A DNA stretch of 64,000 nucleotides from Trissonchulus latispiculum (GCA_030248195.1 JASAND010024206.1:44315-108314); one strand, 5' to 3'; counted from the stretch's first letter, positions 34,501 through 46,360 are shown. Numbers and translations: made by a program. Notes: generated by a model not told the origin, from the sequence alone.

Positions 34501-35882
34501 TATATGTCGTGGTCTTTTTGCGAAATTGGTCTTTTCGCGAAAAGACCAACAATTTTTGGTTTTTGGCGAAGTGCCCGGTCACATTGAGAAATTAGTTTAA
34601 ACTACGCTCATTTCTGCTACCAGCCCGGTCTTTTCGCGAAAAGACCAAGCGTGTTGGGCTTTTTGCGAAATAAGTCAAATCATAACATTATTTATGAAAG
34701 CTGATTCATTTATGATGCAAAATTTATGGGGTCTGCTCTCTATTAGCAAACAATTTTTAATTTTTGGGTTTCAGTCAATTGAAAGCTTAGAGTATAACAG
34801 CATACTATGTACGAGTTTTATTAATATTGTGTTAATAGCATAAGTAGGATATTTTTTATTTTTAAGTATATATGGCTTTGACTCTTTCTAGGGGCCTTTT
34901 CAAGAAAGGGTAGAGTAGAGTAGAGTTGAGTTAAAAACTACGGTTTTAACTCTTTTTAACTCCACTCAAGCTTGAGTTTCGCTCTTTTAACTCTTTCATG
35001 AAAAGGATCGAGTTAATTTTAACTCTACTCTACCCTTTCTTGAAAAGGCCAAAGGTTGTTCATTTTGTTCACACAAGGCAAGGAATCATGGCATCGACTG
35101 GTACAAAGTCTACCAACTTTTTTGCATTTACAAGTATTCGTCTTGCACTGGCAATTGCTGGGCCGACAATTGCATTTGGTAAATCCTTGGCCACCAGCTA
35201 CTGAATCTAGTGAAACAACTTCTCGTAGGCTAAGGTATCGATCGGGAACATCAGAAGTTGCCATACCGCTCGCTGCTCCTGATACCAAGGTTAAATCTGG
35301 CTTCTGAAACCATCCACTGATTCTGCCATTAGTAGTGCCTACTTGTCTGGACAGGCATCATTTTTCACATCTACTACAATGCCAAGTAAGTTGGGAAGGT
35401 CAGCTTGTCCTTGTCAGCTTTTTCAGGTGTTGCATCACTTTGTTTCTTCTACCATGACCAGTGTTGCGATGGACTTCAGCAATCAAATCGTACAGCTGTT
35501 CGTAAGCAGGAATGAACACCAGTTGATCAAATTATGAATCTAATTCTTGTTTCTTAATCAGTTTTTCAACATATATAGTATGCTGTTATACTCTAAGCTT
35601 TCAATTGGCTGAAACCCAAAAATTAAAAATTGTTTGCTAATAGATAGCAGACCCCATAAATTTTGCATCATAAATGAATCAGCTTTCATAAATAATGTTA
35701 TGATTTGACTTATTTCGCAAAAAGCCCAACACGCTTGGTCTTTTCGCGAAAAGACCGGGCTGGTAGCAGAAATGAGCGTAGTTTAAACTAATTTCTCAAT
35801 GTGACCGGGCACTTCGCGAAAACACCGAAATTGTTGGTCTTTTCGCGAAAAGACCAATTTCGCAAAAAGACCACGACATATA
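34501..35882 (-). mobile_element. Foldback transposon with KRBA2/Ginger-like integrase remains
   Basis: Terminal arms of about 310 bp are inverted copies (34501-34809 and about 35575-35882), starting TATATGTCGTGGTC and each holding several copies of GGTCTTTTCGCGAAAAGACC, itself a perfect palindrome. The minus-strand interior holds fragments of an integrase. YEQLYDLIAEVHRNTGHGRR (about 35510-35410) matches the HHCC-type HxxTGHGG region of KRAB-A-domain-containing-protein-2-like integrases. CKTNTCKCKKVGRLC, then TSRCHDSLPCVNK (about 35190-35075), matches their C-terminal Cys/His motif. The catalytic core is gone, so the element is a deleted derivative. Confidence 0.7.
34893..35050. mobile_element. 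158-bp palindromic MITE inside the foldback element
   Basis: Starts GGCCTTTTCAAGAAAGGGTA and ends with its reverse complement. The arms contain iterated GAGTT/AACTC. It sits next to the 3' end of the integrase remnant. Confidence 0.75.
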
Positions 35883-36530
35883 CAATTCTTGCCAGGAAGA
35901 ACTCGGACCCTATGAAATTGGCCGGTTAGGACGCTATGAGCCGAGCTGGCTGTCCTCTTCTTGGGCAACCAGGCTGGAGCTCCAGATATTAGTTCTCTCT
36001 GGGTAAGAGCGCTCACAGCGCACATTGGCTCTCTCCTGTTCGGACTATGGCTTCGGCCTTAGTGACTGCAGGCAGGCGTTTTTCATTATTTCTTTATGTT
36101 AGGTTGAGTTATAATAGGTTTGCTTTATGTTTAGGAAGTAAATCAAAACTGGTTTACTAAATGCCATATAAGATTATGCCATATTTGATTTTGCTTGATT
36201 TTCTAGATTTTAATATTGATTTTGATTAGTCTTTTGATGTGATCGAGATTGCAAAATAAATGAACACGGGTAGGAAACTATTAAAACTCTTTGCTAGCAT
36301 ACTCAGAAAATTCTCACTGTACTGCGGCGTTTTGGCTACTGTGGGACGTAGCGTCAAAGTTTTACAGCTTCACTTCGCCTTCTCTCGGTATTTATCGTAG
36401 TTACTGTATAAAATAACTACACTTTTTGAGTGTTCTTCAGTCACTTAAATCTAAATTGGAAATATTTTAGGCCGATGACTGAAATTGAAACCTAAATGAA
36501 ACTGAAACCAGTTTTGAAGCTTTTGTGGCT
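35883..36530. other. Intergenic, nothing firmly recognised
   Basis: 35890-36060 is GC-richer and reads like LTR or transposon sequence, but no border was found. Confidence 0.35.
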
Positions 36531-36939
36531 GCCGCAATGCTGCTATAGGCAGGTTTAATAAGCATCAAAATTATGCTCTATATTTATCCGAAGACTGGAA
36601 ACCGTAACTTTCTGAATTAACTGAAACTGAGCGGAAACTCCGGCTTTAACCAAAGCTGAAACTGAAATTACCTTAAGTTAACGACTTTACACTGACTCTG
36701 AAAGCATTTTGAAGCACTTGAAGCAATTACTGTGGAAGTCCTCATTTGAAAGCATCGCTAATTGCAATGCAGTGATATATGTTCAGTTGCACTTTATTTT
36801 ACTTCAGAATGATCAATTTTTTACAACAAATTAAAACAAAATTGGCCTTCTTGATCTTGAATAATTCTTATGCCACTAATTGTTATTATCTAAACTAATC
36901 GTCAACTTCCTAGAAAATCACGACAAAATAACAAATAAA

Positions 36940-36945
36940 TTTATT
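36940..36945 (-). promoter_or_regulatory. Poly(A) signal of chitinase C
   Basis: AATAAA on the minus strand, 71 bp after the stop codon, in sequence shared with chitinase B. Confidence 0.6.
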
Positions 36946-37015
36946 GATTAACAGCACATTGCACATACTATCGCATGAATTTATCTATCCAAAATTTTAA
37001 TTTACTTCAGCATTT

Positions 37016-38775
37016 TCAGTTGTAGCAGCCGCGTTCGTTGGGGGTACCACTGACACCAAATGCTCTAAAGATGGCCTTGTAGATCTGAAATCGTTTTCTT
37101 GCATATACATGACCACTGGCAGCATCACATTCCAAGCCTCCGTTGATTTTCCTGGTAGCTGAGCCAAATTGACCATTTTGAACGCCGGAGTCAATTCGAA
37201 CACGTACTCTCCAGAACCAATGAGCAGTCAGCCATGCAATGTGCTCGTTATCAGCAACCTGCAACAGTCAAAAATAATTTAGTTCTGTTAATGAGACTCG
37301 TTGGATGTTTAAGCTCCATTTCTCTTATCTTTTCTATGACACCTTCGAAATGAAATTGAAAATATAATACCTGAAATAACGTGCAGACAGGTTAAACAAA
37401 ACAAAGAAACCGGTGGATAGTTGACATACCTAAATTTTTAGTTTTCCGTGTTTCAATATATAAGCACAAGTTACTTTTATGCTAAGTAGCAAATCGCTGC
37501 CACTACCTGCTCTGGATTTCTGACAAGCCGGTCATCGCCAAACAGGTCCCTAGATGCAGGCTCGTAGTTATAAATGTGCGTCAGTTGAATGTATCCACGT
37601 CCGTAGTAGACATTGTTGGGATACTTAGGAGACTGCTGGTAAGCATTCTTGCAGGCTTGAAGATTGACTTGACAAAGATGTTCCTTCTTCGCAGTCAGGG
37701 CATCTGATTCCCACATTATTTCAGCCAGAAACATAGCTAGTTCTCGTTTGCTTGAGATACCTGCCTGCTTGCCAGCTTTTACTATACCTTCTTCGTACTG
37801 CAATCGGGAGGGCTGTACGTATCGCTTGCCACCAGCTTGAGCTCCCTGCCTGACGGCTTCAACAAACTGTTCATACGATACCACTGAAATTATAAACGAA
37901 TGAACTGTTAGTTTGCAACCTGCAGATGCGTTCAACTAAAGTAGATTCAAGCAATTTGAACCGTTTAAATTTTTGAAACTTGATTAACCATATTTGCAAT
38001 AATTGTAACAAACGAAACTAAAATAAATTCTTCAACTTACTGCCGCTCCCACCGCTTGAACCACCTTGGTTGCCACCTCCTTGATTGCCACCACCTTGAT
38101 TACCACCTCCTTGATTTCCTCCTCCTTGGTTCCCGCCCCCTTGGTTTCCGCCACTGCCAAACCCGCAAGCAACAGTTCCAGGTCCTGTTACAACACAAGT
38201 TGTACCAGCTCCACATGGCATTGAAACAAATTTCCGACTTCCGTCGCAAACGAGTATCTTTCCATCAGAGGCGCAAGCGTATGTCCCAAATTGACACGAA
38301 CCACCCACGTGGGCTGAAAAGGCAAGACAAATAAATACAAAGATGAAATCTTAAGTTACTTGGCTAAGTATTAAGGCTTACTTACTGTTCATTTTTTATC
38401 TAACAATTTATTTAATTTAACTATTGAAGCGTGCCAGAAACAAACTGCTTTCACAGAGGAAGATTGAATTGATAGAATGATAAATAGATCGATTAAAAGT
38501 TTGCAAAAAAATTTCGCAGTATATTTCGCATCACTGTGTAAGTAAACAAATATTCATAGGCTCGCAAAATTCACAAATGTGTGTATTAATAGCAGAATAA
38601 GTTTCAGTCTGCACAATTCTAACATGTCAAGTATTATTGAGTACACCAGCTGGCGTCTTTTTGGTTTGACCTGGAATACCTAAAGATCAGCATGAAGAAC
38701 ACAGTCTAGGAAGAACTTACCAGCGATTGAAGCGTGAGCTCCGAAGGCAACAAGAACGACTGCTACCAGAATCAT
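37016..38775 (-). CDS. Chitinase C: secreted CBM19-like + GH19 chitinase
   Basis: Exons on the minus strand: 38775-38721, 38313-38041, 37883-37507 and 37258-37016, giving 315 residues. Exon lengths are identical to chitinase B, with the same signal peptide (MILVAVVLVAFGAHASIA), six-Cys CBM19-like module, six NQGGG-type linker units and an intact GH19 domain (AEIMWESD, TAKKEHLC, YYGRGYIQLT, WLTAHWFW, terminal GTPNERGCYN). Few amino-acid differences from B are visible, for example Gly-Ser in place of Gly-Ala before the first CBM Cys. Intron 1 is short because the MITE of B is absent. All splice borders are GT-AG. It is a recent duplicate, likely with the same secreted chitinase role. Confidence 0.93.
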
Positions 38776-38816
38776 GCTTGTTCGCAACTGTGATAACGAA
38801 ACTCGCCAACCAACCG

Positions 38817-38822
38817 TTTATA
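38817..38822 (-). promoter_or_regulatory. TATA box of chitinase C
   Basis: TATAAA on the minus strand, 47 nt before the ATG at 38775. Confidence 0.65.
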
Positions 38823-39507
38823 AGAAAATGCTTTGTTTGTCCAGCCGGCAGGTACTCGTGACTTAACCTCATGACAATCTTTACATTTTTATGAAAATCT
38901 CATTCACAGTTTTTCTTCAGAATATTTGTTTGTACAAGATCACATGCAGTAGGAATCACAGATGACAGTGAAGAAAATGCCGCCTTCCTTCTATTCATTT
39001 GCTTCGAATGTGCGCCTACCTTGCCACATCAAGTGATTGAGAGAGACTTAAAACAGTTTGAATAATTACTACATCCATTAATGGTTCTAAATATTAGTTG
39101 TAAATTTCAAAATTGTTTGCTTGCAAGTTTTATTTGGTAACTGCAGCAAGCGAAATAGAATATCGGTCTCTGACCAATTTTCTACTTGCCTAACATACCA
39201 CTCCCTGAATCGGTTCCAATTGCTCAATATTGTGAGATATCAGAGCGGATTTGCTGAAAGGCTTCCATGTCAGAAACACAAAACGTCATCTCCATTTGTG
39301 ATGAAATTGACCAAACCTATTAGAGTAAATTTAATTCTTGTGTTCGTAGTTCGTTAGTGCAAAAGAATAGGTAAAGCTTCATCTGCTTCTTTGTCCGAAC
39401 AAGATCTGCCGTACGGGTCTGGGGATCGATCCGTGGATAATGGAATCTGTCCTGTTAACAATGCATATAGAGTGTACGTGCACCATGATAGTGTGAATTA
39501 ATGACTT

Positions 39508-39930
39508 AAGGTACTGGTTTCCTTTCGGGTACGTACTTTCCTTTTTTTGCCTCGTACGGCAATGATCCTTTACGTAAATGGCTAAAACTTACGAAATAAC
39601 CTATTTCCGTGCTCTTTAACATTCTGGGACCAGTCTCGTATTTTTAGGCCAAAAGAAGAGAAAATTTTGGCTTTTGGCCTTAGTCTCCCAGTAGGTAGAC
39701 AGGACACGGGTTTGGTTGTTATGGCTGGAAAGAGGTCACGAAAATTAACATTTTTGCTTTTACAGCCTTTGAGCAAAGATCTCCAGTGGTTAAGTCAGTA
39801 TAAGCAAAAAACTGCATTAGGGTCAAAAAAATGGCCATTTTCGAGGAAATCCGTTTTTTCAAAATTACTGCCACTTGGTAAGGTCAAACTTAGCTTATAT
39901 ATACTCAATCTATGCAGCGTCCAAATGCCC
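39508..39930 (+). repeat. Dispersed repeat inserted in the chitinase C upstream block
   Basis: Matches the middle of the 4050-4800 repeat (GGTTGTTATGGCTGGAAAGA, TTTTTAGGCCAAAAGAAGAG-like). It interrupts sequence that is continuous in the chitinase B block at about 22950-23100. Confidence 0.55.
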
Positions 39931-40486
39931 ATTTTATGAAATTGTATTTAGTCGGTCCTAATATTGATATACCTTGATTAAATCAGAAATAACAGCAATT
40001 TTGAAAACGAGATAGCTACGGGAAAGATCATGATAACGACTGACCAAACTTCATGGAACATGTTTCTAGAATTCTTGATAGATTAGATCTGACGACTCCC
40101 ATACAGTTAAAGGTTCCGTGTTATTTGGATTTACTACCAATTACAAATTCAGAAATGACAGTATGTATTGGTTTATTTGAAATTTCAGAGAAAACGATTC
40201 CGAATTACTTTAAACTGGCTAACTTCAACTGAAGAGACCAGTGGTTCACAAAATATTAGAACGAGCTGAAGTCGAGCTTCACCGATTACACAACTGACAA
40301 TCTTTATTAGCAAAAAATTAGCATTCAAGATTTGCAATAGTGAAATCTCAAAATACAGGCTGAAGTATTCGATTACCTAATTTTTCCTTCCAATTACTAT
40401 TATGCAAGACCAAAATTTTGATTATGTCCACACTCTTGGTGGCAAAATAGGCAATAGCTACAAACATAAAAATCGCTATCTCGCGC

Positions 40487-40583
40487 ATGCGTAAAGGTCC
40501 AACTGCAATTTTGCGTACTTGCGTATGATGATGAGACGCAAAATTTAGCAAAATGGCTTGACTATGATTCAGCTCACAGCTTT
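40487..40583 (+). repeat. 97-bp direct repeat, left copy
   Basis: A perfect copy of 42231-42327; it starts ATGCGTAAAGGTCC and ends TCAGCTCACAGCTTT. The two copies bracket a duplicated piece of chitinase G, as a very long target duplication would. Confidence 0.9.
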
Positions 40584-40689
40584 ATGCAATTACTTGTTTT
40601 GATTCTGTTGACTAAACAAACGGAAATACCAAATCGGTCACCAGACCAACGAAATTAGTAAATTCAACTGATCAAACAGTAGCTTTTCC

Positions 40690-40695
40690 TATAAA
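40690..40695 (+). promoter_or_regulatory. TATA box of the G-like 5' copy
   Basis: TATAAA 49 nt before the ATG at 40739; an exact copy of the chitinase G promoter region. Confidence 0.5.
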
Positions 40696-40738
40696 TTCCG
40701 AGATTTAAACTGAATAAAATGAACTGAACTTGTAAATC

Positions 40739-41633
40739 ATGACTCTAACGTTTCTTATCATTACAGTTCTGACTACACCGTTGATCAATGCTGGTAAGCA
40801 ATGATGTACTTGTGAAAAGTCGACACAACAGCGGATAATTTTCGCCTTCCAGAACCTATGATTCTTCGTTCTTCTATGATTCCCAGAATGCACAAACTGG
40901 TAAACAAAATGAATGACACCAGTTCATGTTAAGCAGTGACTACGATTACATGTCAGATATCATTGACGGTCTACTGTTTTTAGTAAACTATGCTTCTGAG
41001 CAAGTGTAGCTGAACATTACAAAATTTCTATGCTCTCAAAAATAGTGTTGCATGAAAACTATGTTAGATGTTGCCAACGCTGCGATGTTAGCGTTTGCGC
41101 GCGTGCATTGAAAGATTCTATTGACCCCTGGAAGTTTAACTCTGCTCACTGTTTAATTCTAAATTTCACTCATACAAACTTCGGCTTTCAGAATACCACT
41201 CAATTGCACTAGTAAATGAAAGCCGATAGCATGAAAAACTGTGGACATGATACAGTGAACAAATCACCATCAGTTGAATAGTAATGAAGCATATTCTACA
41301 AAGTGACTTTCGTTTTCCTTCAAATTGTTGAATTTAATTTAAAGGACCTTAACAACAATAGCAGGTTCTGTTATAGCACAAGCAGGTGGAGCTTGCGAAT
41401 TTGGGAAATATGCCTGCGCAGACGATGGTAAAATTCTCACATGTGGTGGGAGCCGCACGTATATTGCAATGCCTTGTGGACCGGGCACAGTCTGTACGGT
41501 GACTGGTCCGGGAGCAGTGGTGTGCGGATATGCAACTGGCAGTCACGGAGGAGGAGGAAGCGGAAGCAACCAGCAAAGCGGAAGTGGCAATCAAGCTGGA
41601 GCTCATAAGAGTGGAGGTTTTAAGTTTAATTAA
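40739..41633 (+). CDS. Truncated chitinase G copy; could encode a secreted CBM-only protein
   Basis: Exon 1 at 40739-40793 (signal peptide MTLTFLIITVLTTPLINA) and exon 2a from 41377. If exon 2a is not spliced at its weak donor, the frame runs through the six-Cys module (GACEFGKYACADDG, MPCGPGTVC) and a Gly/Ser/Gln/His-rich tail to a TAA at 41631-41633. That gives a 103-residue secreted chitin-binding protein with no catalytic domain. No GH19 exon follows in the copy. An AATAAA lies 530 bp on, at 42163-42168. The alternative is that it is simply a dead gene fragment; expression data would decide. Confidence 0.5.
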
Positions 41634-42230
41634 TTATAGTTAATTAATGTTAATAATAATATTATTTAATTTTATAGTTTAACTTATTAAGTTTAATGGT
41701 TTTAACTGGAACTTCGACTTAATATCCGTTCTTTTCCAGTTGTTAGGCAGAATACTTTTCGACGAAGATTGTTCCGTACTCAACAGTAGCCAACAAACTG
41801 CTAAAGCATAGCATTGCATAACGGTAAATCGTTCAAGGTATTTCAAGGAGTTTATACACAGTGAAATATTAATATTAATATTGGTTTAGCTGCAATATTG
41901 AAATTTCTGCAAACTAATTTTTATATTTTCCATGAATCTATGTTTTATCTAGACCTGCTCTAGTTGGTTTGCATTCATTGGGGATAGTTTCTACCACAGA
42001 ATAATGTAGGCTCATGAGAATATACAGGCTGCAGTGCTAACTATGTTGACCCCGAATACTACCACATCCCCTCGCTACCAAGTCCATGCAAGCTTCAATT
42101 TGAAATGTTTGAACTAATGTGGGATTGTGAAGTTGAATCTTACTGTTGATTCAAATACTTTAAATAAATGCCATAAGGTCAAACCATTATCATATTTAGC
42201 GCAAACAGGACAATCGTGCCAAAGTGGCAA

Positions 42231-42327
42231 ATGCGTAAAGGTCCAACTGCAATTTTGCGTACTTGCGTATGATGATGAGACGCAAAATTTAGCAAAATGG
42301 CTTGACTATGATTCAGCTCACAGCTTT
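42231..42327 (+). repeat. 97-bp direct repeat, right copy
   Basis: Identical to 40487-40583. It begins inside what was exon 2b of the inserted copy (the shared junction bases are AT). Confidence 0.9.
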
Positions 42328-44430
42328 CGCTAACCTGGATTAAACCCTCCAAAAGTGTCCAAACTGCCCACTTTTGATGTTTAACCAGGAACAACTTTCG
42401 CAGATAGCATTTTTGAGCGATGACCCAATTATAACTTTTACTCAGCGTGATGGGTGCTTCTCAGATGACCGAATTATATGGACTTTTACTCAGCGATCAA
42501 AATTGATGTCAGGATTTGTCTTTTCACACACAATAAGGTGCATGTTCTCAAAATCAGACAAAACATTAGAGTTAGAAATTAAACTGTAACGATATTCAGC
42601 TAAAGTGGAAAACTTGAAAATCACTATGATTTGGCCCCGGCAGTCGAGACAAAAGCAGAAATATGGGTCAACAATATGGCAACTTTTGTTTGTTCGGCTA
42701 ATATTGATATGGACTAAACCGATCGGATACCACGTCGTTCACAGTACATTCTTAAATTGTGAACTGAGCCTTTTTCAGCTAACTGTGCCCTCAAACTTTA
42801 GCTTGCTCTAACTTTCAGATACTACATTTAAGACATATTTAAGATACTACATAGTTCTATTAGAAAAGTAATGCTCATCAGTAGCTATCGAATTATACCC
42901 AATTTGTCTATATTTTGGAAATTTCAAAAATTGACCTATAAGAGATCAAAGGAGCCGACACGACAGAAAAGTTTTACCTTGAAGCATTTGCCTCCAATTT
43001 TGGAGACTTTCGAGTAGGTAACGAGTGAGGAGTTACTAAAAGAACGTGAAAATTGCTAAAAATGATGATTTTTGGCAAAATTAGCACATATTGTGGCAAG
43101 TTTTTCGAGAGCACTACAACTTGCTGAAAGTTGCAACTACTGTCATAAGAATTCTGTGCAAGAATTTCATGCAACTATCTACAAGCTATTTCTGTAGCTT
43201 TTGCCATTCGTGCAGGAGAGGCGAAAGTGTATCGCTGGTCCTGTTTTTCGTGGTACAAAAAGCACCAATTTTACAAAATTTTCACTTTGAAACATTGCCA
43301 AAAATCCAACACTCAACAGTATTGTAATTGTACACAACCCTTTTAACCTAACTTTTTCATTTTCGTCTGTTTAACACATGTCGAGATCACTTTTGAATGG
43401 CTATACGGCACGATAGAAGCAATATTACACCAAACGCTTGTCTTGGTCTTGTTTTGAGGACCCATTGGGACTGCAAAATATGTGATAATGAGCAAAATCG
43501 GAGATGGTCGAAAAATCGGCTAAAAAGCTACCCCCTTAAATACACTTAATTTATTAATATTCGTGTTCTCCTGAAGGAGACCTTTAATTTGATATCAAAC
43601 TCGACTACTTTTTTCTTATTATTACTTCTCCTACCGTTTTTAAAATTTATAAAATTTTAAATTTTAAACTCTTAAAATGTTTTAAAATTTTTGAAATCTC
43701 TGATATCTGAGCTTTCAGAAAATATATCCACTGTTACACATAACTTGAATAATAAACTCCACAAAATTCTTCTTTTGGTCCAGTTTAAGTTTGCTACAAA
43801 TAACTAATCAGTATTGAAACAAGCTTAATACACAAGACAATTAAATAAATTTTCTGAAACACATTTTCGAAAGTTTTCTTAAGTGACATCCTAAGTCAGA
43901 TCCTGCAAGCGCTTTACCTATATTAACAAAAAGTTCCTTCAACTCCATGTATCATATGCAATAGCTACTAGGATAGTGCTTTTAGCAAGTAAACCTAAAC
44001 TAAGATTGTTTAAGACCGATCATGATATGATAGCAGAATCTATTTTGGTGAAGGTTTTGACAATCTTCAATTAATTTTTTACATGTTTTGGTGTTCAAAT
44101 TTGACAGTTTACAGGAGTTTCATAAAATTAAGCAGGATATAAAGCTGCTAAGCTACACCCGCTAACTTTCAGAATCGTTCAATAGAAACCTGAATTAAAA
44201 TAGAAGAATTTAAAATTTACATCGAAACATTTGCTGATTAGTAATATAGAGTGTAGAGACCAGACAGTATTATCATTCACTCTCAAGCTCTCGTCAGAAT
44301 TCCCATGCTTTAGGAGGAGGTTTTGAGAAAGTCATAAAATGTAGGAGGCTCGCGTATAGTGTCATTTCTTATGCGTGTCATAAAGAGAAGTCATGTGCGC
44401 AGAAGTCACTGGAATCGGCTGTTTAAACAA
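42328..44430. other. Intergenic with dispersed-repeat segments
   Basis: 43330-43545 matches 4060-4250 of the dispersed repeat (GGGACTGCAAAATATG, ATCGGAGATGG). 42889 has one degenerate ATCGAATTATACCCA module. No gene was recognised. Confidence 0.45.
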
Positions 44431-44437
44431 ATCTCCC

Positions 44438-44445
44438 TTTAAATA
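44438..44445 (+). promoter_or_regulatory. TATA-like box of chitinase F
   Basis: TTTAAATA begins 49 nt before the ATG at 44487, the same spacing as in chitinases A and G. Confidence 0.45.
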
Positions 44446-44486
44446 TCGGATTAACAGTTACTCCAAATGCAATCTAATCGGCAACC

Positions 44487-46324
44487 ATGTATCTAGGAGC
44501 TCTGATCCTTGTTGTATTTGGCGCATCTGCTGCCACCGCAAGTAAGCACCTATTTTTCGCGAATATTCGAACGCGTTTGCATTCGTATTTTCTACAATCT
44601 ATTGGTGGGTTCTCATTCTTGAACGGGAACTTGAATTTCACTGACTCTTGCAGAAACACGTTGGGCATTCAAGGGAAAGTAAATTGCTTCAGTACAGTTT
44701 TGTGGATTAAAATAAGGTTTGGCCTTTTTTATTTTCAACAAAAATAGCAATTTACATACAAAATCATCTTAGCTGTATTTTAGCGCGCTCCAGTATTTTA
44801 TGAAATACATTTTGACGAGCCTGAAAATTTTTGGAAAGGTGATCGTGGAGCTTGTTCTTGGAATTTAGTATCTGCTTTAAACAGTTGCAAATCTGCAAAT
44901 GTTTCTAGAACTCATACAAAATTCTTGCGAGAGATCTTGGGGTTTCTGCAAATAGGAAGGATGAGCGCATTCCCCTTAACCCGTCCAAGTCCATCAGTTT
45001 CGAAAGTGTCGTTGAGGAACATAAACGTATATATTTCTTAGTTAGTTATAAAGTTACAAATTCTTAGTCATTCAATGTCTGTTAGTTTCTGATGCATCCA
45101 ACCGATCTAACATACTCACACATGCCGACATGTCCAGTTTTTAAGTTTTAGTTTTCAAGTTCGCTTTGCTGAAATCGTTTTGAAGCGTTTTAGCTCGCTT
45201 ATCTTGCAAAATATAAGTAATTGCTTATAATATAGCTAACTAAGTAGCTACTGCCTAATTACAATATCTCTAGTTCAAAAGCATTAATTAACCTTATATC
45301 CATTCAGTGATAGATAACTGTCAGTGCTTTGAATTTTAGTGGTCTCATATGACCAATTTGTGAACGCCGTCAGGCTAGGAGCTCAAGCAGGCGGAAAACG
45401 TTACGTCAAACCATCTTATTTGCAGTATCAAGAAGGCATTTTAAAGGCAAGTCGCCAAGCTGGTATAGCAAACAAAAGAGAATTAGCCATGTTTTTGGCT
45501 GAAATTATGTGGGAATCAGATGCCCTGACAGCCAAGAAGGAGCATCTTTGCCAGGTCAATCTCCAAGCATGCAAAAACGCTTATCAGCAGTCGCCAAGAT
45601 ATCCCAACAACGTCTACTATGGACGTGGATACATTCAACTCACGCACATCTACAATTACGAACCTGCATCACGTGACCTATTTGGCGACGACCGACTTGT
45701 GAGAAATCCTAATCAGGTAAACCATTGTATATTTGTCAGTATTATTCTTGCTATATATTTTAGATATTGCTCGGTGATGACGCAGTAATGAAAGCTCAAG
45801 ATTAATGTTTGAAACTACATCACTTACGGGGAAAATTTTAACTCATAGTTATTTACAAATTAGTTAACTTGAACTAAAAGCAAAAGTTGTTTCGTACATG
45901 TCCTAAATATTTGCGCCTTCAGAAATCGTAGGTTTTATCAATGTTTCATAAAACTTTCGATATTAGTTTTGTCTGAACATTTTATTCAAATAAATTATTC
46001 ATTGGTTCGAAAGGTAAGCATGTTCTGTTTAGCAAGATTAAAAGAGTGGAAACTTCAAATTATCTTATAGTGGTTATTTAGGTAGCTGACAATGAACATA
46101 TTGCTTGGCTGACTGCTCACTGGTTTTGGAGAGTTAGAGTCCGCACTGATGCTGGAGTTCGAAATGGCCAGTTTGGCTCAGCAACCAGAAAAATCAACGG
46201 TGGCTTGGAATGCGATTCCGCCAGTGGTCACATTTATGCCAGAAAACGATTTCAAATTTATAAGGCCATTTACAGGGCATTCGGTGTTGGTGGTAGTCCT
46301 AACGAACGTGGCTGCTATAATTGA
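44487..46324 (+). CDS. Chitinase F: secreted GH19 chitinase without CBM
   Basis: Exons 44487-44541, 45340-45716 and 46082-46324, giving 224 residues: signal peptide MYLGALILVVFGASAATA joined directly to the GH19 domain starting MVSYDQF. The catalytic blocks are intact (AEIMWESD, TAKKEHLC, YYGRGYIQLT, WLTAHWFW, terminal NERGCYN). Exons 1, 3 and 4 have exactly the family lengths (55, 377, 243 nt), and the phase-1 ends of exons 1 and 3 join in frame. No intact CBM exon exists in the intervening 798 bp, only an acceptor-like TTTTAGCGC at about 44778-44786 with frame-incompatible sequence behind it. It should be a secreted chitinase lacking the binding module. The splice from exon 1 to exon 3 is inferred. 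Confidence 0.85.
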
Positions 46325-46360
46325 TGTTCTAAATAGTGTCTAATGGTAACCATTTAAGTA

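Larger units (their letters stand above)
36530..40330. repeat. Duplicated block carrying chitinase C (paralog of 18270-23470)
   Basis: Collinear with the chitinase B block through 3' flank, gene, promoter and about 1.3 kb of 5' flank. It lacks the intron-1 MITE of B and has an inserted dispersed repeat at about 39508-39930. Confidence 0.75.
40584..42230 (+). repeat. Dispersed copy of the 5' half of chitinase G
   Basis: About 1.65 kb nearly identical to about 50658-52310, including promoter, exon 1, intron 1, exon 2a, intron 2 and the first bases of exon 2b. Visible differences are few (for example a one-base T-run change near 40979 and a short indel near 41815). The copy stops inside exon 2b, whereas the 50.7-kb locus continues into a full gene, so that locus is the source. 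Confidence 0.9.

Noticed and set aside
35343..35537. Forward ORF inside the foldback transposon
   Set aside because: The minus strand here carries the recognisable integrase HHCC motif; the forward frame is its shadow.
41030..41212. 60-codon ORF in intron 1 of the G-like copy
   Set aside because: It is duplicated identically at 51103-51285 only because the whole intron was copied; no coding evidence.
44784..45085. Possible novel second exon of chitinase F (frame beginning RAPVFYEIHFDEPENFWK)
   Set aside because: It is open for about 95 codons after an acceptor-like site, but the phase does not fit exon 1, and no phase-1 donor joins it to exon 3. Splicing exon 1 straight to exon 3 fits perfectly.
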